The notes beneath the pieces are model-generated. The model was not told the DNA's origin, did no database searches, and saw nothing but the letters and a program-made list of their open reading frames with translations. Shown here piece by piece: positions 1-13,400 of a stretch of DNA of 64,000 bases (positions are counted from its first letter, which is position 1; each line of letters begins with the position of its first letter). A program made the position numbers and the translations under genes. The DNA comes from Archilochus colubris (Eukaryota > Chordata > Aves > Apodiformes > Trochilidae). The stretch is from assembly GCA_023079485.1 (NCBI GenBank), contig CM041092.1:8321127-8385126 (forward strand). Reading direction: 5' to 3'.

Positions 1-3000
1 GTTTTATATGCTTTTCAATAGACAAGCACAGAAATAATTTAAGAATATAGTAAATATTCTAGGACATTTTGCCTGGGGCGAGTTTCTGTTGTTTACCTTC
101 TTGGATAACAACTTACCAGCAAACTGGTAGAGCGTAATAGTTGGATTATTTATTTTTTTTTACCCAAACCCTGTTGTACTTGTTACCCAAATCCAAATCT
201 ATTAAAATCATCATTGCCATAAATGTTAAATGTCTTCCAGCTATTATAAGCAGATCTTTTTCATAATCAGCTCATTTGCTTAACTTAGAGTGCATTGCTT
301 TATTATAGTGAAGAGCCAGAAGCTGACAAGTCTGACACTTTCTGAAACAGTTCCTTATTTTAAAGTTTTATACTGACTTATTTTCCTGTAATGTTAATCT
401 ATTTCAAAGCAAAGTGTCTAATGTTCGAATGTTATTATGCTTCTAGTGTAATGCAGAGCAAATCCCTTTGTTCAGCTTACTGTCTCTGTCAGCTTTGCTA
501 AGATAACAATCACAGACAGCAAGATCCAGATATGTATCTTTCAATTCACAAAAGTCCCAAAACTGACCAATGAAACAAGATGTGCTGGACATTTTTGAGT
601 GATCATAAAGGTATTTAAAAACTGTGAAACTGCCTCCATAGAACTATTTAGCAATTGAGATCATGAAAATAAAGGAAAACATTCCACAAATAAGCAAGAT
701 TTAAAATATAGGTCTTCAAGCTAGGCAAAGGGTAATAAACACCTTTGATATTTAACATATTTCATATCATCAGTGAAAAAAGAACACAGATTTCATCAAG
801 TTACAAGTCTTTGGGAAAAAAAAAGGTAATTGCCATATGCTCAGGAAAGACATTTGCTGTCAACACCTACAGCTGAACATTTTTTGCTTGCTGATTATCT
901 TCCATCCCTCTCAGTCTCCAACCTTCCTCCGTGTGCAACACCTCCTTGGCACACATGGGATGTTCCAGCTCCTGCTGTTGAGCTGCCCTGTCATGTCCTG
1001 ATTCACAGGCCTAAAGAAAAGCTCTACATTCTTTATACCGATTATCTCATATTATTGCCTCAGGCCAATCTGAAGGGAAGCAAGAGATATAAATGCTATA
1101 AAGAGCTCTACATCTGGTCAAGGAGCTTGAAGCCCTTGTTTTTATGCACTGCCTGATTCAATCCAATGCAGAATAAAGTGAGTCACATACAAACTCCTTC
1201 TATACTGACAGATCATGGGATGCTGTGTAAGGACACTGCCTTTGCTGTGTTCAGTGTTTTTAGTGTTTTCTGTCAGAGTTATTGAGAGTAAAGAAGCTAA
1301 CTTTGGAGTTCAGAAAGAAAAAAATTGTAGGGCTGATAAAAGGGAAGAGACTAAAAAGCCTGAGATGAAAACTTGATTAGACATAAAAATGGGGACTGGC
1401 TAAAAACCAAAAAGGCAGGTCAGTGAGGCAGGGAATGAATGAAGTTTTCTTGACATCAGGGATTTCATTGTGAACGCTGAGAGCTGGTGAGATGGTGGGG
1501 GGGATAGAGGAGATGGGTATCAGAAAATGGATTTTATGGTTCCCATCTTAAAGCAGCCCTACTGTAAGAAAAGGGATTAAAAAGGAAAAACCTGGGAAAA
1601 CTGGCTACACAGAGTGTAGGAGAAAGAAAGTTAACAGTGGGGTAAGGAGACACAGCTTGAATAAAACAAGGCAGAGCGAGAATTAAAAGGCCACTCTCAT
1701 TAGGCCAATTAAATGCTAAATGTGTATTCTGTCTCTGCCACACAGCCCCTGTGTGATACAGAGTTTAAACTCACGTTGCACAAAGGGATCGATAATTGTG
1801 TTTGCTACTCTTTGGACATGAAGTAAATTAATCCACAATCTGGTTTAAGAAATGTTCCTGAACAAAGGTGAAAGTTGTGCTTTGAACAAGCAAAGTGCTG
1901 TAGAGCACCTGATTTGATAGGTATCTAACGGAGCTTCTAAAATAGGTCTAATTTTTTATTTAACATCTTGCTTCCGTCCTTTGTCCAGGGAGCAGTTGTA
2001 GTCTTTCCTCTTCAAAGTGATATTGTGAGGAAATATAATGTATGTACAGATGCAGAGGGTTTAGTAATACTTTTGTAGTCGTGTATTTGGGTCTGAAGGG
2101 AAAGAGTGTTTTTCCATTACCAGAACAATAGATTAGCTGCAGAAAAAAAGCCTGTGAAGTTGGGATGCAAACTAACAACAGCTTCCTCAGATCTAAAACA
2201 GTTTTTGCCCTGCAGGCTTCAGCCAGTCTAATAAAACATAAGATTTCCTTCTATGAACTTTGACTTGGTTGTATCTATTGACTTGTGACAAAACTACTAC
2301 TCTGTCTGTGTGTATGTACGTGAGATGTGTGAAACAACAGATTGACTGCAAAACTGCACATTAAAAAGGAATGTCACCTGGAGGTGGTATTTAATTTCAG
2401 AAGGATGTGTGTTTCTACATATATATATATATATATAGTGAAATTTGAACGTGCTTTTAAGCATAGTTTATGAAAGGGGGGATAAAAAAAACAAAATTAT
2501 CTTTTGCTTTCATTTCAGTGATCAAGGAGTTTTATGTCAGTAATAGAAGATGATGTTATGGTTTGATTTGGACTTTTAATTTCTACATCGGCTGGATTCT
2601 GACTGATTGTATCTGCTGTTTTCATCTTTCACTTTATCAAATAGAACAGTTTGGGCTCCAATTTTTAGAATTTGATTTTGAGATAATTTTGGCTTTGTTG
2701 TCAGTGGATAGTGTCTTACCTTAATGTCTGAATACCAGTATCTCCTTATATACATGTTTTGAGCATTTCCTTTTGGCTATCTTCGGGCTCCTGTATGCAC
2801 AGTTGGAATGATTCAGAATGACCTTATGAAGACATGACTGCAGAGAGAGAAGTTTTAACCTCTTGTTTCTTGAGTTCTGATACAGAGAAACAATTACCAG
2901 GGGCTTGGCATTGCAGTCCCCAGTTTTTTTGCTGGATCATTGCTTGTCTTTGACCAGTCATCTTATCTTGTGTTAAAACTTGTGTTACTTTTGGTGTACA

Positions 3001-4295
3001 CTTTTGCTCCTCAGTAAGTTGAAAAGTTTTTGAAAACTAACCACTTATGTATTAGACTCAGGATGTACCTGACATGATTTCTAATCATTCTGGTATCTAC
3101 ATGTGAAAATATCTGTCTTCCTAAAAGTCAAACATAAAAGCCAGCAGAAAGTTGTGCATATTTGGTTGTTCAGCTGTGTTCTTCAAATATAGCACCCAGC
3201 TGAGGCTGAAGAAGCTGCAGGGACTTGCTGTCTCCTGCATCTCTTGTGGGGAGCATCACAGTTGAGCACAACTCGACTGTTGGCTCTGCTTAGGATCCTT
3301 GAGCTACTAGGGAGTCTTTTGAATGTATAATTAAATATACGTTGTCAAAGAGTAATGACATCTCCATCAGTATTAGATTAAAAGCCTAATTACGTGCAAG
3401 CCAAGAGCCTTGTTTGTGAGGGGGGCTGAGTTTCCAGATGAGTTCACTCCACTGTTGCCCATAACTCAGGTGGACTGAAAGCTGCCACAGGTAGAGAAAT
3501 CAAGCAAGACTGGCTGGGCTGACTACTGCAACAGATCTTCTTCTGTAACATCCCAATCTGACAGCCTCAAAGGATTTAGGGAAGAGAGCGGCAGATACTC
3601 CATACCTTGAGTCTGTGCCTAGGAAGCCTCCCTTGCTCTGCCAGAGTCATTGAGGGACAGCTAATTTGGCCAATAATTATGAACTTTGTTAAAAGTTTTG
3701 TTAAGGTTTTGTTTGTTAAAATGGAAGCTGGCATCCACTGGATTGGGTGTGACTTCCCCTTTGTGCAGAAGTCCTCTTATAAAACACTTACTTGTTTATA
3801 ATAAGTAAAATTTTAAAGTGGTCTGGCCTGCACTCTTAACATTACAACTTACCATCCTGGTTTATTTTGTGGTAGGGCTGGGTTCTTCTACAAAACTGTG
3901 ATTCTTCTGAAGGTATTTCCTAAGGGGAAATGCTGACTTCTGCTGGAATTCAGTGTCTGCTTTTAATCTGTCCAGCAAGTAGCTGGCTCATGTGTGTTCA
4001 TGAACAAATGCTTCATGAATATGTGCTTCATAGGTGGTAAAGTTTATCCATTTCAAATGGCTGAGCAGGGGTGTTTGTGGAGTATAGATTTCCCAGGGGA
4101 GCAGCCCAATTGAACTCAGCCTTCCTCCTCCTCAGAACACAGATGTCAGGCTTTTGGGGGCTATTTTTTCCATCCATCAGTACTGATACTGTGATGCAGT
4201 ACAACTCCAAAATTTGATGAACTCTGTATTTTTTAAGCAAAAATGTCTCATCTTCAACAGGAATGATCTGATTGTTTTTTCCAATTTTTACTTAG
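1..4295 (+). other. DPP10 intron upstream of the first exon in the window (partial)
   Basis: No coding exon could be recognised here. The exon that should precede 4296 would encode the stretch ending SFKSR in mammals, and I did not find it. The intron has a (TA)n run at about 2418-2437 and ends in a pyrimidine-rich acceptor (tttttacttag, ending at 4295). Otherwise it is ordinary AT-rich DNA. Confidence 0.7.
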
Positions 4296-4419
4296 AGAAT
4301 ATTACATCACTATGGTGAAATGGGTAAGCAACACCAAGGCTGTGGTGAGGTGGTTAAACAGACCTCAGAATATCTCCATCCTTACACTTTGTGAAACCAC
4401 AACTGGGGCTTGTAGCAAG
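4296..4419 (+). CDS. DPP10: DPP10 exon e1 of window (propeller)
   Basis: The exon starts with the last base of a split arginine codon and reads [20 protein letters not shown], then [21 protein letters not shown]. It ends in phase 0 before gtaagt. This is a beta-propeller blade of the extracellular domain. NIS is an N-glycosylation sequon conserved in DPP10. CETTTGAC places two cysteines near the blade edge. Confidence 0.96.
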
Positions 4420-7400
4420 GTAAGTTGTTTTTCCTAAATTTTCTTTTCAAGGTTTCTTCCTGCATTTTTGTTTCATATTCAGGAAAGGATTTTCAGAAAT
4501 CAGTTTTCAAATGCATTATTTGCAAGTTGAATATAACTAGTCAACAGAGAGGAAATAGATGTAAGAAAACTCCATTTCTGTTGAGATGATTTCATGCAAT
4601 TAGCAACTTTGAGTGACATTTTTAGAATTACTAAGCTTTGTTCATTCATTAAGTTCAGTGGAAACTGCAGTTGCTAAACATCATGTACTTTGAATATAGC
4701 TGGTGCAGGGACAAGCTCATCTTCTGTCAGATATTTTCAGGTGCCTGTTTTCTCCTCTCTCTCCCAACAGTTTTATTCCAGATCTTCTGTCTCTCACAGA
4801 TTACATGTTTAAGGAAAAATGTGTTAAATTCTGATAATTCATGCACATTCAACAGCAGAATTAAATAACTTTAGAAAAAATCAAATTGGAAGGCAGCTGG
4901 AATATTTAATTTTGAATGTAAGCCAAACTGAAATATTTGAGTCCAACCACATCCCATCCCTTGACCCAGACTTTGACTTCTGACACTCCTGCATTACATC
5001 TCTCCTTTTTCACAGTCAATCTTGCATCCTGATGCAGTTGGCCCATTTCCCATTCTGAGTCATGGTCTCTTCCCAGATCTAGCTAAAAGTATAAATATTT
5101 TCTATGCATGCTAATAACAGTACCAACAGATGCTCCAAAGCATGGGGTATACTTTGGCAGTGTGAATGATTATGAGTGATGATATAAGTCTAAATTTGGC
5201 CTCTGAGTCAAAAGGCTCCCATTGGTGTCTGCTGCTGAATCAGTAATTCTAAAGCGTTAGGGAGACTTTGCTTCTTTTGATAGATAGTGCAGGTTGGTTT
5301 TCCTGACTCAGAAACTGTGAATAAATCCCCAAAGTATGGATTAAGATGGTGCACATGGAGGCTTGTTCATTGAGTTTCTTCTTACCTTGTGCCCTTTTGT
5401 TCAGAAAGTGAGTTGTGAGCCACTGTGAGCAGTCACTTCAGAAAGGAAGCCCTTGTGTGCTCCATGGTCAAGTGGACTTGACCACAGCCTGAAGCAGGTA
5501 TCCAAGGAGCTTTGAAACAGGACATAATGTGAGAGAGAGGAGTTGAAAAGTTCCACTTCAGAAGAAATAAAGTGCAGCAAAGGACCTTGTAGATGGGTGA
5601 GGAAGGTCACCACATGGAGCACAGCTCAGATGGGGCTCACGCTTGTAACCCTGACTGGTTCCCATGCTGGGATAAAGGGATGCTCTTGGACTCAGCAATG
5701 AATGAGGAAAGGCCGTATTGTGAGGATTTAAAATTGTATCAGACCATTCAGTTTCAAATATAAACCTATTTTTTAAATTTTTTTAAATCATTTTGTGGAT
5801 GTTCTTGATTCCAAAATAGCCCTGCAGAAAACCAGCTGCTGTAGTAGCTACAGTTTTTTCATTTTTCAGGCTATAGATGATCCTTCTATAGCTAATAAAT
5901 TTTAATTACTTCAGTGTGACTGTGACAATTTACAACAGCTAATGTATATTCTATAAATTTTTCAAACAATATATGCATAGTATTTGGGTCTGGGTTTTTT
6001 GATGTTATGATATGAAATATGAGTCTGACCAATCAACAGCAATAATTTGATTTTTTTTTTCGTCTTCACTAATGCCACACTACAAGCCATTAAAACAAGG
6101 GATTGTGATTTGGAAAAGTTTCATGCTTTGAGCTTGATGTTGGCTGTTTGCCCAGTGTTGATGAAGGACCTAAGATATCCAGATATCAAGATATCATGCC
6201 CAGAGATAAAAAACAAATAGAAATGCCTGCATAAAGCTTCTTGATATCTAATCAGAAAGGACTAAAAAAAGGCATTCTTAGGTCCCATGTGGTGTTCCAC
6301 TGAGAATTCTGGATAAAGCAGCTGAATTTTTAATTATCACTTGTTTCAACGTAGGTGCCAGTGAGGAGATGTGAAGATTGTAATGCAGTAGAAAAAACAC
6401 ATGAAATATGTAGAGACCCATTGCTGAGTGTGGGAAGTATTTTATTATCTATAGCTTTTCCATAAAAGCAATTTTATTCTTTTTTAGAAATATGAAATGC
6501 AGTCAGACCTGTGGCTTCCTAAGCAGGTATAGTATAAATGCTGTTTCTGGGTGTACAATGTGCAATTACTTCATTGTAATTTTAATTATTTGTTATTCTG
6601 TAGGCTATTAAAAGCCAGTCCCTTTAAAACTGAATACTTTTTAGGATCCTAAATTAATTTAAGAGCTGAGGATTATAGCAGTGTCTATGTAAACATTCAG
6701 ATGGCAGCTTGTTTCTCTGACAGTGGGAATCCTGTCACTTAGCATCACCCAGAGGACATTTCACCAGCTAACTAACTGGGTCAGTGCTGGGGAGAGATTG
6801 CACTTCCAGCCAGCAGTTCAACCCTTTGAACTGAGACACCTGTCTGGGGTTCCAAAGTGATGTTCCCTTCACTTTCTGATCTCTGCATTCAGTGAAGTCA
6901 GCACTTGGATGAATGTGTTAAGTACCTTGGGTGGTTAAAGACAGATCAGACAAATCCCATTCCAAATGTGTCCCATCTACTGCACTTATTTTTTTTCTGA
7001 TTAAAAAATAACCTCACCAAATTAAGGAGTCCAAAGATTGATTAGAGGTCATACAAGCTATAATTGGAATGTGTAAAAATAAGATTTCTAAATTAATACC
7101 CAGAACAATATGCTGAACTAATATGTCAGCAACTGATTCCATTTTCATTGCTTCAAAAGAGCTATCCGGTAAATGGATGAAACACATTCTATTTAAAATA
7201 AATTTCAGGCTTCATTTTGCAATGTGCAAATGAGAAATCACTTTAAAAAAAATCTATGCTTTTATAGCAAGCCATTTTCCTTTAATATTTCTGTGTAAAG
7301 TTAGACATGGAGAGATGGCATCACATCAGGCTAAAATTTATGGTAAGGCAAAGCACTTCAATATGGGGTTTTTTTTCATATTACTTTAACAAAATTATTA

Positions 7401-10400
7401 AGTATTAAGCATGCACTTAGTAATGTTTTGCTGAGTCCAGATCATGGAAACATCTGTTCCCCTCCTCACTAGTAGGAATTACCTCTGCCATAAACTGCAT
7501 GTCTGTAAAAGAACGTACCCTGGAAAGTCCTGTGGTCCTAGGGATGAGACTATCAGACCTGTCATTGGGAAGGAGAGTTTTGCAAGGGCTACAACCCATG
7601 TTTTAGGACAAGATTGCACAATGGTGGCTACTGGCATGAACTACATTTCCCCTTAGCCACCACATTTTTGTTAGGCTTTGCAGAATATATTTAAAAGGCA
7701 GGGATTTTTCTCTATTTGTCTTATGAGCCCAGCAACTACCAAAACCAGGCAGACAAAAAAACTGAACTGATCTTTGGTTATGAAGTCCATGGAAAGGTAT
7801 CACCAACTTTCTCACATCTGTAGAATGAAGAACCAGTTTTCTCCAAGGATGGCAGCAAGTTCTTCATGACTGTCCCAGTGAAGCAGGGAGGCCGGGGTGA
7901 ATTTCACCACATAGCCATGTTTACTGTTCAGGTAAGGTTTTAGTTCACTGTATTTTTAATATGCTGGTGGTTGTCTAGAACCTTTACTGAAGACACATGA
8001 CCCTTGCACTTCAATAACATATATGCACTTGTGTTGAGGTCCTGTCACAGGTTGCCACTTGGCACAGAAGGACATATTTATGACTTCTTGCAGATTAAAT
8101 GGAACTCTGTCTCTTAGATCTCTGCTAAGAGATCTAAGGTATGTAAATGACAGGTGCTTCCAAACTACTGTTTCTGGAAGATCTCATGTTTCTGTTCTAC
8201 CTCTGTAGACAAGCAGGGGTGTTTTCTTAAACCTTTCTGTCAGTAACAATTCTAGAAATCTAAAGAAATGCTCATTTTTATCTCTTTATATACAGTATAT
8301 ATGGATAAGTATAATATTTGATGGCAATTCAGAATATTCAGAATTCTGCTTTTACAGACAACAGTAAAGGGAGGCAATTCCCAAAACTTAAGATTCTGTG
8401 AAAATTAGAACTCTTAATCCCAACTGCAACATTTTCCAGTGGTTTCCATTTCCCAGGGTCATTGCTTTTTCCAAAGAAGAATTTGAAAGAAGATAAATTT
8501 GCACTATGACTTTGAAGGTCACTGGTATGAAGTTGTGATGAACTAATATGGGAAATTATGCCCTGGAACAGAGCACTCCAAGGCATCTATTTAAATCAGC
8601 AGAGCATTAATCCAGGTCCTTTGCCAGAGCCAGATGACATAGGAGGGATTATCAAGGTACCCAAAACATCAGAATATCAGACTTGCACCAGGCAGCTCTG
8701 TTATCTCCCTTTATGACAGTGTTCTGGTATGAACATTATTAAGTCTGAAACAGGTTCACAGCACAGTGCAGACTGAAAAAGAGCAAAAGATTTTTAATGC
8801 AAATTTAACCTGAGGAAGCAAGAGAAAGATATTCATTCACTAGAGTTAATATATCAAGAAAGAATAAAACAAGGAAAAAAGGATCAAAACCATGTCAAAC
8901 TCTTATCTTCTAAAGAAAATGGTAACTCAGATGCCAATCTGTTAAAAGTGTATTAATACAGTAACCACACAAAAACCACAGTAGAACAAAAGCTTTTAGT
9001 CAGTCAAGTCTTGTTTTGGCTTATTTCCCATGGGAAAAAGTATCTTTAATTTACATTAAATTATAATGATGAAGAGCTGAAAGATAACTTTCAGAGTTCC
9101 CAAGGGTGTTACAAGTGGAATCAAATGTGTCTTAGACCTGTAGACTCTGACATTTTTCATTGCTAAAGAGCCCAGGAAACTCAGTCCTCATTCAGAAAAA
9201 TACTTACGCAAAAGGTTAAGCCCACTTGTATTCACTAAGATAATCAAACATATACCTACTGCTGAATACATGTTTTAATCCCATCAGAATGATATTTAAA
9301 GTCAAGTTTATGATTAAGAATTTAGTATTCCATCCCTTTTAGGCAGAATTAGAGCCTTGGGTACTGTACAGATCCAAAAATAAATAAAAAAAATAAATTT
9401 TGGTTGCTATCACCATGAATAAACAAATCTACATGGCATCTCCAAGGATGAGTTTGACTTTAAGTATACAGCTGCTCCTGAAAAGAAGAGAAAATGTGGT
9501 ATCCCATGTTTCTATCACATCAATAAGCAGCATTCTGTGTGGTAATGGGGCTGATACAGGGCAATAAGGGACAGGAAATGTGTTTATATGATGTGCTTTA
9601 CACACTGCATTAATCTGATTGTCTATTATTCCTAAAGCAAAGACCAAGACATAAAAGTTATATTAACCATTGCACATAAAGCCCTTTGTCACATCAGATT
9701 TTGTCACACCTTGGGAGAGCCACAGCAGCATAACAGGTGCCCTGCAGAATTTAAACCAGTCAGCAGGTTGCTGCTACCCAGGTGATCCCAGTTTTTTCAT
9801 GATGAAGCTTGGATAATATTGGGATTTGCCACTTAGAGTCTCATTACTTCTCTGTTTTACTCAGGGCAGGTATCAGCTCATTAACAGAAATCAATCTCCA
9901 AGTGCAGGGGAGTTAAAACCCAGAAGTGACATGGACATACCTGACAAAGAAGTAAATCTTAATGGCTTGCTTTAGGTTAATTAAATCACTGGAGCTTATT
10001 TGTCAGTCTTACAACAAATGATGACAAATGATGGTCTTTCTTGGGCTGTGTTTCTTTGACTGTACTTTAGGAAAGCAGTGTCAGTGATACAACCAAAGCA
10101 GATGAGCAGAAACATCTAATTAAATCTTGCAAGGGGAGGCCACTGTTAAGAAGGTTACTGTTTATCATACATTATTTACTGTTAGGGTACGGGTTAGATG
10201 TTGGGTTTATTGTTTTCAAATGCTTTTAGTTGCTTATGAAATATTTAAAAGAAATTAATCTCAAAATGAGATTGAATCGTGTGTTACTCCTCTAGACTTT
10301 TCTTACTTTGGGCTTTGCAACTCCAGAAAGTCTCTTTTTCCCAACCAAAAAATAATAAGAATTATAAAGTAACTGTAATGGATCAAGGCAAGAACTTTCT

Positions 10401-13400
10401 GCAGGCTTCATAAATTATGTATTATGGCTGTAACCTTGAAAAAAATAACTGTGTTTATGCATGCTTGGCTGAGCTTTTTATTGCTGTTTCTTGTTAGATT
10501 CTGTAATCTCAATATTTAAATATCTTTTTCAATTGCTGCAGCTTCTCTCTCTCTACAGAGAAGAAATAGTCACTTATAATAAATCACTGATTTGTATTTT
10601 AATCATTCCTGGAGACAGCAATAAGTATGAGACCCTTCCAGAACAAGGGAACCAATGTCATAAACATATGTACAGCACCTGGCACAGTGTCCTGTTTTCA
10701 GTTGGGATGTGCAAGACTTGTCACAGAGTTACTGCATGATTCTTTCTTTGTGGATCTCCTACAGAATAGATCTGTTCTAAGGGACTCATTTCTGCTTTGC
10801 CATTTCCAGTCATGTCTCAAAGTTCTTGAGCTTTTTCTGCTTTCTACTTATTGCTGATGGTGGTGCAGAACTCTGAGTTTACAATGAACAGTTCAGAAAC
10901 TCGGGGAGTTAAAAAAACCTCTTTATGACTTTTTGCAGGCCACATAAGCCCTTAGGCCACTCTCATTATGTATGGACTGGTGCTTCATGTTCACAGGGCA
11001 TGTGGCCAGAAAGCCCCATTAGATCCTCCCTCTGATCTCCTTTGTAACTCCAGCAGCTCAGTGTCACCCACTAAGGCTGAACTATAAGCTGAAGTATCAT
11101 ATCTTTTCTTTACAACATTTGTTTTGAATTTAAAACCAAGGAATTATTATATTGAGGCCAAGCATCACAGCCCTGGTGCAGAAAAAGCACTTTTCAACTC
11201 TATTAATGGCTGAAGTTTTAATGTTCAGAAGCATAAAGAAGAATTTTACATTTTGCACTAGGAAGCAGTCTCAAATGAGGTTCTCACTCTTCAGTTTTCA
11301 TTGGTTTTGACTTGTGTCTGATGAGGAGTCTGCTGCAGCTTCCAGCCACATAGTTTGGTTTTACCTCAAGGTAGAAATGTGTTGCATCCTGATGTTTTCC
11401 TAGTTCAGTTCCTGGTGCATTGGCTCAGAAAGCTGCCAGCACTGTCTGTAACAGAGTTTTTGAAGTTTCACTCCTGGCAGTTATTTTTCCTAAGATGCAT
11501 CTGGAATAGAAACAATTTATGGGATGTAGCAAGGTGTGCTTCCCAGCTTGTAAGCATTTGGTACAGCTGCCAAAATTTGGAGCCTGCTCTTAGATTCTTC
11601 TTATAGACCCTGGATGAAGAGAGAGCATCTTGGAGCAGGGGCTTTAACTACGTTTAGATCTTGTGAGCTATGTCTGAGTCTGTATGGTGCATTTCTCATC
11701 GAGGTTTGCCTTCCTCCTTGGATGAGGGTGGTGTTGGTGTCCTCTCTTGGCACAGCATCTTTGCAAGCAGTCTTGGCTCAGTAGAAGCATTTGATAAACA
11801 TGAAAGTTTGGTGAGCACACATTGGGTCAGAGTTTGGGGTTACAAGGTTCTGTGTTAGATTGCACTGCTCTGCTCCTATAAATGAGAAGATACACAGAGA
11901 AACAAAAAGTGGACTTAGAAGATCCTTAGCCTGAAGTATAAGACTTGTATTGGCTGTTTACTTATGGGCAGAAAAAGTGTAACAGAAACTGAGATAATTT
12001 ATATAAACTTTGAAAGGTTATATATAGAGAGAGGGGAAGTTATACTAGAAGTTCAGGCCTGCCAAAATGGGAAGGTTGTGATTTCAAGATGTATTGTGGC
12101 ACATGAAAGCTTAAAACCCTGTAATCATCAGTGTGCAGACAGTACTGCTCAGCAAAGAAAAATGTTACAAGTAAGGTGAAAGTTAATATTTTCCATCTTC
12201 CTCCAGGCTAAAAGTGAACAAATCAATGTGAGACACCTCACATCAGGAAACTGGGAAGTTATCAAAATCCTGGCGTATGATGAAAATACTCAGAAGATGT
12301 AAGCATTATTCTCTTTGTATATTTCTGAAAACATCTGAGTTATTAAAATGGAATCAATGTAACTGCAAATAGTAGATACAAAATTAAGCCGTGATATTTC
12401 TTTCATTTTTGAGCATTATCATGAATTTTACATTTCCAAGTACCTAAAAGGCAGTTGTAAGACAATTTATCTGTCAGTGTCTTACTGGGTGTTGTTTTTA
12501 TGCTGAGGGAAAAGGAGCATACCCTGACATCAGTTGGCTCAGTGTATTTTCTTAAATAAAAGAAATGAACACACAATACAACAATAATAACATTTTGGTG
12601 ACTTATTTCCTGGATTCCAGAAAGAAGTCATAGTGTATATTTAGTACTTGATAAAAAACCAGATCTTCAGTTTTATGCTTTCTTTGTTACTGCATGAGAT
12701 CTCTGGACTTTGGAGGTGTGATTCAACCTCATAAATTGAAATTATACAGAGGGATTATCCAAAACTGATTTATACCCACATCACTCTGAGAGAAGTCTTT
12801 CCAAAGCCTATCTTGGGGCTATAGTTGAAAGGAAATGCAGCACATCTGGTGATGTTTTGGGATCAGTAAAGAACTGACTTAAAGCATCTAAAAGATCCAA
12901 ATAACTGTAGTGCATCTTAGTTAGTCCTCATGTATACCTGCACATGTCAAAAATATAAATAAATAGATGTGTCTAATTCTGTAAAATAAATATTTCATAA
13001 CAGACCATTTTGAGATGGCAACAGTGCCTGTTATCTCCAATGCCCCTTCTGGCTAAGCCCTTCCATGGGTTTGAAAATATCTCTGTAAAGAAATTATTGA
13101 TAATTCTGCCAAGGTCCAGATAAAAAATGAGATCTGGATGCCCTCAGCCTGGAGAGGTGGGAGATTGCATGTGGGTTGTCTGAGCCACCTGAGTGAACTT
13201 CTTACCCTCCTTCACCTTCTCATGCAGAAACCTTATGGGGAACTCATCCCAGACACACCAAGGTCTTGCCTTAATATCCTTGCAGCAGCTCTGCTAAGCC
13301 TTTCTCCATCCATGCAAACTTGTCTGTAAAACCTTGACTACAGTGCTAGGTTGTGTCTAACTAGAAGAATATGTGTCCTACAGCTATTAAGGCTTTCAGG

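Noticed and set aside
830..1156. 108-codon plus-strand open frame upstream of the first exon
   Set aside because: It does not match the expected preceding DPP10 exon and has no splice-consistent boundaries.
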